This document shows, piece after piece, positions 11,205 through 22,633 of a stretch of 64,000 bases of DNA. The notes below the pieces were generated by a model. That model was given only the letters and a program-made list of their open reading frames with translations. It was not told the DNA's origin and did not search any database. How positions within the stretch are numbered: position 1 is the first letter of the stretch; each line of letters opens with the position of its first letter. Source of the DNA: Dermanyssus gallinae (lineage: Eukaryota > Arthropoda > Arachnida > Mesostigmata > Dermanyssidae); assembly GCA_003439945.1 (NCBI GenBank), contig QVRM01005500.1:26396-90395 (forward strand), written 5' to 3'. A program made the translations under genes and the position numbers.

Positions 11205-13531
11205 GGGGCATACATGTATCTATACGATATATACAGCATCTGATCTAGTTGTACTTCATTCCCCGATGTAAAATAGAAGGCTTCCTTTGACTGTGCCATA
11301 TTATGCAGGGCTGGTGTATACTCGCAGAGAGCCAATATCTAGCTCGGACAAGCGGCGGCGCTTGAAGGAGCGAACGAAACAGGTCTAACGAAACAGGTGG
11401 TCATCGGGAAAATGTCCCCTACGTGTACAGCCCTGCCTGCCAAGAGTGCGGGATTTGCAGGATGCCTGGAAGGGATGGCTTCGGGAGACGGATGTGGCAG
11501 ATGCCCTTAGCGGAGTGGCGTGGAGAAGAAAATCCCTTGCCGGACGCTCAGGCCAAATGGGTTTGATCTGGCCATAGCTGCCTGCCTGCTTTCTTCTTTC
11601 GCTGCCATCGCTGCTGGAGTGGCCGCTGGAGGCAGCTTTAGATGGCTTCTTCTTCTTTCCGAGCAATTTTCCTCATCCGATCTACTTGCCGGTGTTGATG
11701 ATGACAATGATGAAAGATGATATCTCCCATCGAGCTATGATTACTGGTAGGGGGAACGAAGGCGCTCCCCGTTTGTTTGATCGAAAATATTTTCCTTCTT
11801 TGAGGGCTAGCTGTTTCTGAGCTTTCGAGCTTGGAAACGGCGGCCGAGCTGGATGAAAAAGGATATATACATATATGATTATTGATGAAGGATTGGAAGA
11901 AAAAGAGAGTATTTGAGAACACCAGCTATATTGAATGAAAGAAGTCAAGCCCTGCCAATAGAGAAAAGCCGACCGACACTGAAATAGCCACTCTAAATAG
12001 ACCGCTGTTGCAAGTCAAACAATATTGGCAATTGGTGGCTACAATCCTTTCCAATCCGTCATACTATTTGATACTGCTAAAGGCTAACCCATGTTGAGAG
12101 CTATGTTGCGAGAAAAAAAATTACGTACATGCACGGTAGGTCCGGCAAGTTTAAAGGCTAGTACAATTAGAAGAAGCTCTTACAGGAAAAACGGACATAG
12201 TTTATTAAATTTTAATGTTAGCATGCCTCTTCTAAGCTCGCACAGTCGTCTGCATAGTCGTTCAATCTTTGATTGACTTGCTGGAAATAGATTTTTTCAT
12301 TTTAATCGTTTTTAGTACGCAACTTACTTCCTGCGAGAACTGGTGTGCAACTGACCTGGAAAACCGGCATTTCAATCGCTCATAAGTCGAGCGAGCTGCA
12401 AAGGTGGACCATAATAGTCTCATTTGCCACAAGTTGCTTCAGAGAAATTGCACTGTGAGCGCAAACAGGCACTCGAATCCATGAAAACCTACGTCCGATA
12501 CGACCTGTCCTTGGCTTCTATGTTACTAGCCCAATAGTCTTTCTTCTACCTTAGCTATGCCCCTTTTCACAATGTTTCCAAGCTCTCTCTAATATTGCCT
12601 TCCTTTCGAACTGACTTGCTGATATTACAGCGCTTATCAAGTGCGTCCATAATTTTCATTTGCCTCTCGTCTACCTGATTTCTCGCTTGCCACCAAGAGT
12701 TTATTGTCGTTAAATCCTTTTTTTTCTACCCAATCATCTATTATTCCTTGTGAAGCTGGTAGACAGATTTGCGGCCTGCGGCTTCGGACTACATGCATTC
12801 GCCCTAGCCAGCACATCACAGGACCCATCTGACATTACCCATACAATAAATGCAGATAATGTCGCATCCTCGAGAGCATTAACTAAGCGGCGCAAGCATG
12901 CGAGTTGGTCGAGATACCGCGCTCTTACAGGACACCGCAAACTCAAATGAGGTGAAAGGTCTTGGCTCTAATCGGCCTATCAATCGGCGTTATGGAACCC
13001 CTATTTTTGCCCATATAAGTATGCATGAGATGCATATATATGTCTGTACAATTGTACAGATGTGTACATATGTACAAATATTTACATATTTGTGTACATA
13101 AATATGCATATGCACATATATACACGCATATTTATATAGGGACTGATGTTTAAGTTCATGCTGTTTTTGCCTAAAGCGGAAACACGAATTCGCAAAAGCA
13201 TGTGGGTGTACCTAATCATCGCTATAGATATATTGTGGGCGGTTAATAAAATCCAAGCCCGGGTCTTATATTTTTAAGGCTCGTGTTGCTCACGTGGGGC
13301 CGCGCGCTGTTATTCCAAGTTTTTTTGGGCGTCCTGACAAGGTTTGCTCAACTTCAACTTTTTTCGCAAGTTCTCTAGTAGTAGCCGGTACTCCAGTATC
13401 CTTAAGCGCAGAACGTCCTTTTTTATTAAAAAGAATCAACCCGACGTTAAGTACAGCTAGTAAACTCAACATTTGTCGTTGTCAAACTCGCTTAATTTTT
13501 CGTTTTGTCTCATTTTTTCTCTTTTTCTCTG

Positions 13532-13571
<40 letters not shown>

Positions 13572-14190
13572 TATTGCGTAATCACTTTTCATTAATGATT
13601 GAATATATTTTATATAAAAATATATGTATGCGCCAATGTTCTCTATGTTAACAAGTTGGTACACAAGGTCAGAAAAGGGCCTGAATTTAAATTCGTTCTG
13701 GTTTCAAGTAAACCATTTCGAACTCATTTAAATTCAGCATAACTCTGAAGCATAACTTTACGCGAGACAAACAAAAACGCAATTCAATGCAAATTAGACA
13801 CGCTTAAAAAGTCTGCTAAAATATAAGGTCACTCATTTGTATTGTGCTTTTTTTCACGCAGTTTGTTTGTAAAGATTCGAGCAAGTTGTTAAAGCTAGCC
13901 GAAAAGATGACAATCTGATGATACGCATAACTGCCAAGAGGGTGATCATTTTTCTTATTTCAGGCTCAGACGCAGGGTTGCGTATGTCCAGCATCAAACT
14001 GAGCAATATGTTCGCATCGCACATCTCTGCAACAAAGCGTTTCTGAGGCCCTGAGTTGTTCGTGGACGAAAGCGCGTTTTCCGACGATAGAGCGCAAAGA
14101 CATAAGAAAAATTGCCACAGCTAAATAAATACCTACGACCTTAATATCGTTTCAGTCTGTAGCACAGATATCACATTCATAGTGAACTTT
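8920..14190. other. Long spacer with AT microsatellites
   Basis: No convincing gene was found. There are (TA)n runs at about 10895-10921, 11107-11201 and 13537-13567. A GC-richer open stretch on both strands at about 12640-12960 shows no recognisable domain, and no splice or element context supports it. Confidence 0.5.
11107..11201. repeat. (TA)n / (CATA)n microsatellite
   Basis: A long TA dinucleotide run is interrupted by four to five TACATA units at about 11131-11155. Confidence 0.95.
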
Positions 14191-14466
14191 ACAATCGATC
14201 AATCAAGCAGTCAAAACCGACGACCACTTCATTCAGGCAATCATTTACTTGCTTGAGAAAGAATGACTGTGCCTTAGAACAGAAAAAAATGCATTTAAAA
14301 AAAAAAAGAGAGAAAATACAACTGATTGACAATACAATACTAATGCGGATGAAGTAGGAAGCTTCCGTTGTTTGAAAATTGTTCCCGTATGGTGAAGGCC
14401 CTTTCAGCTTTTCGTGATTTGATTCGTTGTCTACTTCGATTCGAAAAGTGCGGCCATGTTTAGATG

Positions 14467-15015
14467 TTAAAATCGTTTGGAGATGCCTGCTGTACAGACA
14501 GAATGTGCCAACAGTGGTTTGAGAAGTTCCGAAAGGAAAAAAACAAGGTTTTATTGTGTATTTGGTGGAATGTGGGCGGAATAGTGCACTATGAACTTTT
14601 GCCGCGTAACCAGGCGATAAATACGGCCGTGTACTGTCAACAACTCGAAAAGGTTCACGAAAAATTAAAGCAGTCGTACCCTGCACTAATTTCAAGGAAG
14701 GGTGTCCTGTTCCACCAAGACAACGCAAGGCCCCACGTGAGTAGGGAGACCCTTTCGAAAATTTCCCAGCTAAAATGGAAACTTTTGGAACATCTACCGT
14801 ATACCCCCGACTTAGCACCATCTGATTACCACCTATTCACATCGATGCAAATTTGTTTAAGTGGTAAAAAATTCATTTTTATTGAACACGTGCGTTGTGG
14901 ACTGGAAGAATATTTTGAATTTTATGGAAATTTGGAAGATTATTTAGGAATCGAAAACCTTGTAAATCGTTGGGCAGAGGTTGTATCTTCCGGCGTAGAA
15001 TATATAAATCAATAA
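14467..15015 (+). pseudogene. Internally deleted mariner transposase, mauritiana-like
   Basis: The 183-codon open frame joins two separate parts of a mariner transposase. Codons 1-25 resemble the N-terminal DNA-binding region (MCQQWFEKFRKE). They are followed at once by catalytic-core sequence beginning VLLCIWWNVGGIVHYELL, with HQDNARPHVS (second Asp) and YTPDLAPSDYHLF (third Asp). Full mariner proteins have about 345 residues. The missing part covers the second helix-turn-helix, the WVPHEL-type motif and the first catalytic Asp, so the protein cannot catalyse transposition. The LCxWWxxxGxxxYELL style is closest to the mauritiana subfamily. The frame is otherwise open through to a normal C-terminus (NRWAEVV), so the deletion looks like one event. 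Terminal repeats were not identified. Confidence 0.8.
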
Positions 15016-15280
15016 ATAAGACCTCCCGTGTCTCCTATATATGTGTTTTCTTTATAGCGCGTGTGTGTATATCAAACATCCTATTACGAAACGCTTTTTC
15101 AAAAGTTAGCGTGGGTATCAATCAAGCTCACGTTTGCTTGCGTCGCTAGTGTAACGTCAGAAGGCTACCTAGTTACTAGATATTTGGGAGTCCACAGCGT
15201 AGGGTCAGCGATTGTTCCCATTGTCGATGCTGCAATACTATGGTTTCAATTTTTTTCATGTATATACATAAATTTATTAG

Positions 15281-15718
15281 TTGTACATGCTGGACCGCGT
15301 AAAACCGGCTTACCTCAAGCGTGTAAGGGGCCTGCATTCCTCAGGCAACAACGGCCTTGTGTATCTGCTGGCGGACACTCCGTTGTTCGTCGAGGATCTG
15401 AAGAGACGCTTCAACCTGCCAGAGACTCCCGCCTACACGGAATTCAGCCGCATGTGGGAGGACAAGATGGCGAACATCGACCCGGACATCTTTGACACGG
15501 GTGCCATGCGAGACAGCACCTGGAAGGATCTAGGCCGCACAAACCGCCACATAGTAACTCGTTTCCCGGTACACGGGTTCCACCACGTTCTTTGCGGGGC
15601 ACACGGCTTCCACGACCCTCATCCATCATGTATATGTACTCGGTGCGGGGCCTTTTGCACAAAGTATCACGGGGCAATCTGCCCACGTGTAATCTCTTTA
15701 AGGAGCCTCTCGCAGTGA
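15281..15718 (+). pseudogene. LINE-type C-terminal ORF with zinc knuckle
   Basis: This frame of about 145 codons has clear GC-rich codon bias against an AT-rich background. It includes LDRVKPAYLKRVRGLH, VYLLADTPLFVEDLKRRF, WEDKMANIDPDIFDTGAMR and GFHHVLCGAHGF, then CICTRCGAFC and YHGAIC, a Cys/His cluster like the zinc knuckle at the C-terminus of many LINE proteins. The downstream sequence contains AATAAA and a GATAATGATAAATG tail, as expected of a LINE 3' end. The frame opens directly after TTTATTAG, so a spliced host exon is an alternative reading. No RT, EN or other domain lies upstream within 250 bases, so if retroelement-derived it is strongly 5'-truncated. Identity is uncertain; coding origin is well supported. 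Confidence 0.5.
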
Positions 15719-15729
15719 TATTGTTTTTA

Positions 15730-16655
15730 CTATACCATTTGACCACTGACTATGTACCTAACAAAGGTGACTTTAATAAATTGATGATAATGATAAATGT
15801 ACTAGTTAATTTTAGGGTTACAGAGAAACAAAACGGGTTCCAATAGTTGTAGTTCGATACGCTCAAGCCAGGGCGCCACCCTGTTGCCTGCGCCTGACAC
15901 CCCAACCCCCCTCTCCCTCTCCCCATTACCCCTGTGTGGTGCTCCGTTATGGTCATGGCCGGATTTGGCCATTATCGGCCTGTATTTGTGTCACGCAATA
16001 ATTTGGCAAGAAGAAGCACGCACCTAGAGAGAGAGAGAGAGAGAAAGATAGAGAGAGCTAGAGAGAGCAGAAAAGGGGGCTAAAAAGAAAGCGCAAAAGA
16101 TGGTAGTGTAGGTAGAGAGAAAGTGAAACTCGCGTGCTCGTAGAAGCACGCGTGATGGTTATCGTAAAAGAGCGATAATGAATTTTCTTGCCCGCCATAA
16201 TGACATGCTACTACTGCTAGTAATGGCACGCGTAAGCAGGCGCAAACATGCTGCCAGTCAATGCCAGCAGGCCCAGCGAGAACGCTTAGCGAAGCGTGCT
16301 GCACTTACACTCATACGCAACAGCGGGCGTCTCGAGCGCAAAGTGTATCTCGACTGCTTTCTTAATCGAACGATGAGCACCATGGTGGTGATGATGATGG
16401 TGCCGGCATGCATCTACCGGTAGTACGGGTCGTCCAAACAAGTGCATACCACTTTTTGCCTGCCAGGACGTAAGAGCGACATGCAGCGATCACGGTCGGA
16501 GGGCGACAGGATGGCGAGGAAAGCGAGACACGTTCACGAAGGTGAGTAACTAACTGCCAAGCAGTAACAGTGTAACTATTTTACTCCATTTGACTATGCT
16601 ACAACCATGCAATACTGCATATCTCTCTAGTTGCACATATATATATATATATATA
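15730..16655. other. Spacer, no gene recognised
   Basis: The region contains a (GA)n tract at about 16025-16065 and a few short open frames without recognisable domains. Confidence 0.5.
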
Positions 16656-16659
16656 TATA

Positions 16660-16860
16660 AAGTGTGTTGCAAAAAATTTGCAACTCATGTTTTTTTGTGA
16701 TAATTTCGGCTTGGTTTATTTGAATGGCTTGAAATTTTAAGCGCATTATGCACATGACGAAACATGAGTATAGTGTTGATTTCATTGCAATCTCAACATC
16801 GGTTCATACAAAAAATAACAAAGTGTGAAAAAACAGTGTTGCAAAATATTAGCAACAATA
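16660..16860. repeat. Left terminal inverted repeat of Tc1 element
   Basis: This is the reverse complement of 18098-18297 with few differences. It starts AAGTGTGTTGC and ends near GCAACAATAG. Confidence 0.9.
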
Positions 16861-16925
16861 GCGCCTTACAGCGTATTCGATTCTTAGCATGGCTGTATGA
16901 CTCATTTGAAACTACACATTTTATT

Positions 16926-17921
16926 TTAGAAACGGGTTTTTCGTCCCTTCTTCTGAATCAAATCGTAAACTCGGTCTTTCATGGAGTTAATGAGCTGTTG
17001 TAAGTACGACAGTGGAATATTAGTCCATGCTTGCTGGACAGCTTCTTTGAGGTCCGACAAATGATTATATTGTCGACCATTTGCGTAAATCTGCTTTACC
17101 AAATGTCCCCAAAGATTTTCAATAGGATTCAGGTCTGGACTTAATGCCGGCCAGTCAAAAAGTGGCACTCCTTGTTCTTGAAAAAAGGCTATAGTGCTAG
17201 CCGAGGTATGAAACGTGGCGTTGTCTTGTTGAAAAACTGCGTCAGGTCCCCCAATTCTTCTGAAGTGGGCTTCTAACTGGGAACCGACAATGCGCTGGTA
17301 CATGTCAGAATTGTTTCGGCCCACAATCTCGACTAGATCAGACTTCCCATTATATCCAAACGCGCCCCAATATTTCACAGAGCCACCACCGGCCACACGT
17401 TTCGAGAACCATTTAGGTTCCTTCCGTAAGTCGTGCCAATAGTACTGACAGCCGTCAGGGCCATCGAGATTAAATTTCTTTTCATCCGAGAAGACGATGT
17501 TTTTCCACTCGTTATCCCAAGTTTGGTATCTATGCGAAAATTCACGCCGTGCGACAATGTGCTTCGGTTGCAGTCGCGGCATAAGCTTCCTTTTCGCGTA
17601 TCGCACGTTTTTGTCAGAACTTAACACTCGGTACACTGTGGATCGGTGCACTGGCACTCCCAAAGTAGTCCTGATCCTGGAAGAAGACAATTGGTCATGA
17701 GTAGCCAACTGTATGATCCTTCGCCGATCTCGAATAGTCAAAACTGGCTTACGCCCACTGTTAGATCTGCACCTTTGGTTTACTCCAGGGTGTAAGAACC
17801 TGCTGATGGTACTCTTATGCCGTCCTAATCTGGTTGCTATAGCAGTTACTGTATGACCGAGCTCAGCATATGCCTCAATTCTTGTCTTTTCGTTATCCGA
17901 AAGATCCTTTGTACGACCCAT
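16926..17921 (-). CDS. Tc1-family transposase, intact
   Basis: This is a 331-residue DDE transposase, the normal length for Tc1-like enzymes. Residues 1-110 hold a bipartite helix-turn-helix (paired-like) DNA-binding region, including LGRHKSTISRFL and VHRSTVYRVL, linked by a GRKPV hook-like motif at residues 56-60. The catalytic triad is visible: Asp146 in VFSDEKKF, Asp233 in FQQDNATFH and Glu268 in SPDLNPIENLWG. Thirty-four residues separate the last two, so it is DD34E. There are no internal stops or frameshifts. The start MGRTKDLS is chosen because it gives the standard Tc1 N-terminus. The enzyme would cut at the element ends and reinsert at TA. The flanking about 200-bp repeats are its probable binding sites. 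Confidence 0.95.
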   Translation of the reverse strand: MGRTKDLSDNEKTRIEAYAELGHTVTAIATRLGRHKSTISRFLHPGVNQRCRSNSGRKPVLTIRDRRRIIQLATHDQLSSSRIRTTLGVPVHRSTVYRVLSSDKNVRYAKRKLMPRLQPKHIVARREFSHRYQTWDNEWKNIVFSDEKKFNLDGPDGCQYYWHDLRKEPKWFSKRVAGGGSVKYWGAFGYNGKSDLVEIVGRNNSDMYQRIVGSQLEAHFRRIGGPDAVFQQDNATFHTSASTIAFFQEQGVPLFDWPALSPDLNPIENLWGHLVKQIYANGRQYNHLSDLKEAVQQAWTNIPLSYLQQLINSMKDRVYDLIQKKGRKTRF

Positions 17922-18097
17922 GGTTTAAACATAAGATTCGTCTTTAGTTCGGAACAACGACTAAGCTGTAGAATATTTTGCAGCTATATAACGATTGATT
18001 TAGCTAGACAGTATTCCTGACATTTGATCCCTGGGATCGAATATCAGCTGTAGTATCGACTATCCTTTACAAACAAGAGCTATGTTGTTAGCATGTT

Positions 18098-18297
18098 ATT
18101 GTTGCTAATATTTTGCAACACTGTTTTTTCACACTTTTTTATTTTTTGTATGAACCGATTTTGAGATTGCAATGAAATCAACTCTATACTCATGTTTCGT
18201 CATGTACATCATGCGCTTAAAATTTCAAGCCATTCAAATAAACCAAGCCGAAATTATCGCAAAAAAACATGAGTTGCAAATTTTTTGCAACACACTT
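18098..18297. repeat. Right terminal inverted repeat of Tc1 element
   Basis: This matches 16660-16860 in inverted orientation and ends GCAACACACTT before the TA target duplicate. Confidence 0.9.
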
Positions 18298-18649
18298 TAT
18301 ATATATATATATATCTATAATATATTTGGAAATTGCTCACATAAGATATACAAATATTTTGTACCCCCTTGGATGAACAAGTTTGATGTGGTTGGCAGAC
18401 GCACAACGTACACAATGACTCGCGTGATACGCTGGATTCAAATTGGTGTCATTTTTAAAAATAAACATTCAACTTGGCCATGAAAAGTAATTTCACTTGC
18501 GCATGAAAAGTAATTTCACTCGGCGCATGGCAGACCACGTGATAAAAGCCGTATACTGCTTGTCGCACATGTTATATGTTAAAGTTTGTTCTACCCACGC
18601 CCTTTTACAATGTCATATGAGGGCCGATCGGTAAGTTCTAGTTTTTTAA

Positions 18650-19730
18650 ATTGTAAAAATTGAGTCAAAAGGGCCAAGGTCTTCCGATTTATCTTGCTTA
18701 GAAGCGCCATGCATGAGTTACGGGCATTTATGATTTGATATTGAGCCTTCGACGTCAATAATAGAAGAAAGCGGTGAAAAAGTTTGTGATATCTTATCCA
18801 AGAATCGCCAAGTGACTATGGAGGGGATGATGAACCACGGAGATAGCTGAGGAACTGTATATCTTTTGAATCAGTTGTACCATCTTGACCAATATTTTGT
18901 GCATCAGAAAATGTTGAGTTTCTAGCAAATGTCACAAATGGTATGCTACAAAAATGCTGAATTTCTAGCAAATGAACTCCCGTGGCAAAATGTCCAAATT
19001 AAACCGTTAAGCGATAGCAGAAAACTCTGGATTGCTTTAGAGAGTGATTACAAGAGACGAGTTATAGGTGTATGGTTATGACCTCGAGGCCAAAACAGAA
19101 TTCTCCCAGTGCTGCTTCCAAGGAGAGAGTCCATTGAGGAATTTTACGCAGAGAAAATCGAACACTGAGTAAGGTTTTTGACTGATTTTTTTACTACAAT
19201 GTAGTCATCTTCTACGCATTTCTGCCGCCTGGTCCTACGGTCAATAAGCAGTACCACCACAAACTTTTAAGAAGATTGTGCGAGCACGTCCAATGCAATA
19301 GGCCTGAACTCTGGGCAAACAGCTCTTGGATTCTCCATCACGACAACGCATCGGCGCGCACATCGTTAGTGATTTCGGGTTATTTGATGAAGCCTCTGAT
19401 ATATTACCAATTGTTAATCCTTTACTAGCGTGGCTTTATATAAAATTATATACTAATTGTTACTAACCTCCTAAATTGACGGACCTGGCTGCATGTGATT
19501 TTTCATGTTTTCGCGGATAAAAAATGAAGGGGCAACGTTTCGAAACTAGAGACGTCTAGAAAATGACGAAAATTCGCAGGAGCAACATAACTTGATTCCG
19601 AGTAACAGGTTTAAAAATTATTTCCATAAATAGGAAAGAAGATAACACAAGCGCATTGCAGCGGGCGGGGGCTATTTTAAAGGAACAAACACTTTGAACG
19701 ATGGGATAAGTGTATGTTTTTAAATATGTG
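18650..19730 (+). pseudogene. Decayed mariner transposase
   Basis: Fragments of a mariner transposase lie in order on the plus strand in shifting frames. Around 18750-18800 is PSTSIIEES and SKNRQVTM, matching the linker and second helix-turn-helix of mariner. Around 19060 is VYGYDLEAKTEFSQ, which follows the first catalytic Asp. Around 19225-19380 is PPGPTVNKQYHHKLLRRL, then RPELWANSSWILHHDNASARTS, containing the second catalytic Asp. Near 19530 is a KGQRFE-like stretch, and near 19660 the C-terminal GGGYFKGT. Multiple stops and frameshifts make it non-functional. It begins about 350 bp to the right of the Tc1 element and is clearly older. Ends were not defined. Confidence 0.75.
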
Positions 19731-19739
19731 TTGCGATTG

Positions 19740-21465
19740 AGAGTCCCTTTCCTCTTATATTTGTGGCTGTAGTTTAGATCTGTACACTACCCCCCGAAGC
19801 CAATCAATTGGTATATCGACTTTCTTGACTTTTTTAAAGAAACTTTTAAGCTGTCCAGCAGTGTTTGACAGAACGACGGCGTCTCCGGTAAACGACCCGA
19901 CTTTTCGTAGTCTCCAGTAGCTTCTTGAGTTCACCGCGTAGGTAGGAGGACCCTAACACCCGACCAGAGTTTTCAGCGACGCCCGAAGCGCGGAAGTATT
20001 CTGGCACCTGAAATGCGCAATGCATGACCTTTGGTCTGGGCACTGTGGGTCTCTCAAACTTACTAGTAGTTCCCTAAACTGCATGATTATGATATCTGTG
20101 GTATGACTTCAGTATATATAGGGAGCCGCTGGTCTGATTATTAGTTTTCAGTCTGCTGGCTGCGCTCCATGCATTGCCGCCTTGTTTTCACTCTCATACC
20201 AACCTCAACAAAATCAGAGCCCGTGTACCAGCTCTTTTTGAGTTCAGTATTTATAAGAGTAGGCCTTTCGTCGAACTGCTCTGCACGTCGAGAGCCCTGC
20301 AGTCTTCCCGATATGACCATATAGGTTTGAGAGGCGCCATGACCAATGATGACCAATGAGCACTTGAGTTAGACATCATGTAGTTTCCGCGCTACTCGCA
20401 TTGATACCAATTCATGATATCAGGTCCCACGGGGTCTACTCATTTCTAGCACGCTGTAGTACGTTACCGTGTTAAGGAGGCAGACGAACGTTCCTTCCTA
20501 GAGCCGTGCTCTCTGACATCTTTTAAATCCTGCGCTCCGAATTTCCTCGAGTGTTACAGGTGGAATGTATTTTTTATCCTCCAAAATTTAGTCTCAGTTG
20601 TTTGTTGTCAGCGTCGAAAAAGTGAGTCACAATGCCATCAGATCTGGTGGGATCGTCGGTGCTCCCGTGCCCAGTTTGCCCATTACGATTTTGTTTTTTG
20701 GACGGCTTGAAGGTGCCCTGTTCACGGCCGTGAGGATCAGCTTCATCCGTGCGTTTCTCGCCAGGGGTATATTAGGTATCTAAACTTGATTAGTATTAAA
20801 CCACTTTGGCTTGCTCCGAGCTCACCAAACGTCCCTTTGGTAACGGATTGTCTTAGTGGCACGGCCCAGCAAATCATTGCAACCTGCTTAGCTGTGAAGT
20901 GCTAGTTGTAAACATTAGATCTATGAAAATTGGATCAATCGAACCGTCGATCTTCTTGGTCGGTGACAATCATGACTTGCGCACTAGCCTCCTACACCAC
21001 GTCGCCACCAGAGCAAATCTTGCCTAGCGAAATAGTACCAATAACCGCAGTCAAGTTGTTTGACGCTATTGCAGAGCGTGCGGTAGGACAGAGTAATGCA
21101 ATAGCCAACAACTAATTAGTGACTAAAAATACTGCATTTACACGGCCAGACGCCGTTCTGGCCTGAATTCCAGGTACACTGTGTCTTGTTTGGTCTACTT
21201 CTAACGTGAACGTGACCTTGTCTGGTCAGGTTTTTGTAACTGCCCGTCGGCAAATAGAACTAGACTATGTTAAACACATTTATGTGTCAATATTTAAGCA
21301 GCAAACATATCTTATAATTAAAAACAATTATATAACCATTTGTGCCACAAGCAGCACACACATATACAATATATACCCATTTAATTGGCGCGTAAGTTAT
21401 AGCATGCTCTTGAGATTGTTGTACACTCTCTCCCTTTATGCGATATTAGAGGTCTCAATACACAC

Positions 21466-21503
<38 letters not shown>

Positions 21504-22170
21504 TTAGTGTACGTTTTGTTTACAAACCAAATTGAAAACTCATTTTTTCATAAGGTTACATTTGTGGTCGTGTCCCAATGGGCTTTTTTCTGCGCGCGTG
21601 TCTGAAAAGAGCCTTTGATATCGGAGACCGTTTTCCTTTGTTGGAGTTTCCACGAGTCGCGGCAAGTTTCTGCGGAATGCTGCGAGCTAAAGCCAGTGCT
21701 AGCTAACAACATCGTGTAAACAGATTCTACTCAGAAATAGTGAAACTAATAATAGTAATAATAATAATAATGTGGATTTTGTTAGATTGTAACGTCGGTC
21801 GTCTAGACGCAGTTGGCTATAGTGGAGGGCAGATAGGTTGTTGAGTCTAAGAGCACTGCGTGGTGCGCTGACGCTTAGACATAGATGGGCCGTCGTGTGA
21901 TTCGACGCTGGTGTTCGTTGTGCGTCAGAACGTGTTATGATCCGATTTGTAAACGGGCGAAACTACCGTCTTCGTACTTGCCTACACACGAACAACACCA
22001 GGAGGAAAAGAAAGCGAAGAAACAAGAAAAAAGTCTGTTTTGTTGGGCGCTAACAATGCCGTCTATACCCACTATTATGGCTAACCACTAGAGCCAAAAC
22101 CACCATTTATGGCTATCGGAAATGAAGTTCTACCGGTAGCTCTCCCGGTTGGGTGCCTCTGGGCGCATAA

Positions 22171-22219
<49 letters not shown>

Positions 22220-22355
22220 AATATATAAATTTATATATATATATACAAATATATATATCTATATATACATACATATATATATACATACATACACCCTGTT
22301 ATAAGTTATATGTATACAGTTCCTGAAAAAGTATAGGGCCACCCATGTTTGCCAC
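19740..22355. other. Spacer with microsatellites
   Basis: No gene was recognised. There is a (TA)n run at about 21470-21501, a (TAA)n run followed by GTGGATTTTG at 21746-21780, and a long (TA)n/(TACA)n block at about 22166-22293. Open frames near 20150-21115 have no recognisable domain on either strand. Confidence 0.5.
22166..22293. repeat. (TA)n / (TACA)n microsatellite
   Basis: TA runs are interspersed with ACATA and CAAATATA variants. Confidence 0.9.
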
Positions 22356-22359
22356 ATTT

Positions 22360-22633
22360 CACGCATTTATTATAACCAGTCGTATAAAGATCATATAACT
22401 AAAGTAAAGTTTTCGGGCTGACCCTCAGCCAAGATTTAACGTCCACGGAACTGTTTTTCACATTGCTTCGTAGACGGACCCCCATAAATACAAATGTGCA
22501 ACGGTGGGGCTCGAACCCGCGCACCTATATGCCTCCTCCGGTTGCGAGGCGGAGACTTAATCCACCACGCCACCGGGATCGACAAAGATCATATAACTGT
22601 GATCTTTATACGACTAGTTATAATAAATGCGTG
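22360..22633. repeat. 34-bp-arm palindrome split by a SINE
   Basis: The left arm 22360-22393 and right arm 22600-22633 are reverse complements over 34 bp with a single mismatch. The SINE copy at 22401-22583 lies between them. Removing the SINE and one copy of its 15-bp target duplication leaves the two arms around a loop of about 6 bp. The palindrome therefore predates the SINE. Confidence 0.9.
22401..22583 (-). mobile_element. tRNA-derived SINE, copy 2
   Basis: This is the same family as 5096-5285, inverted. On the minus strand it begins GTCGATCCCGGTGGCGTGG, has the B box GGTTCGAGCC (complement at 22508-22517), the TATTTATGGGGGTCCGTCTA body, and ends ACTTTACTTT. A perfect 15-bp target-site duplication AAAGATCATATAACT flanks it at 22386-22400 and 22584-22598. 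The undamaged duplication and consensus B box indicate a fairly young insertion. It lies in the loop of the palindrome described separately. Confidence 0.94.

Larger units (their letters stand above)
16660..18297 (-). mobile_element. Complete Tc1-family transposon
   Basis: The 1638-bp element is inserted at a TA inside a (TA)n run, with TA at 16658-16659 and 18298-18299. It has long, near-identical terminal inverted repeats of about 200 bp. The left arm runs from AAGTGTGTTGCAAAAAATTT to about 16860 and the right arm from about 18098 to 18297. Each arm has subterminal copies of the end motif (GTTGCAAAATATTAGCAAC inside the arm), as expected for IR/DR-type Tc1 elements, where the transposase binds outer and inner sites. 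It encodes one uninterrupted transposase on the minus strand. The intact ORF and well-matched arms suggest a recent insertion that may still be mobile. Confidence 0.93.

Noticed and set aside
11096..11335. Tyr/Ile-rich open frames over TA repeats
   Set aside because: They are translations of (TA)n; the same applies near 7791, 21206, 46987-47572 and 34076.
12637..12960. GC-richer overlapping ORFs as coding
   Set aside because: Open on both strands, no domain found, no flanking element structure.
20598..21115. Possible retroelement pol on the minus strand
   Set aside because: Some protein-like stretches, but no catalytic motif could be identified.
22401..22583. Functional tRNA gene from the consensus B box
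   Set aside because: The same head plus body occurs three times with target duplications, and the cloverleaf is not complete; it is a SINE.
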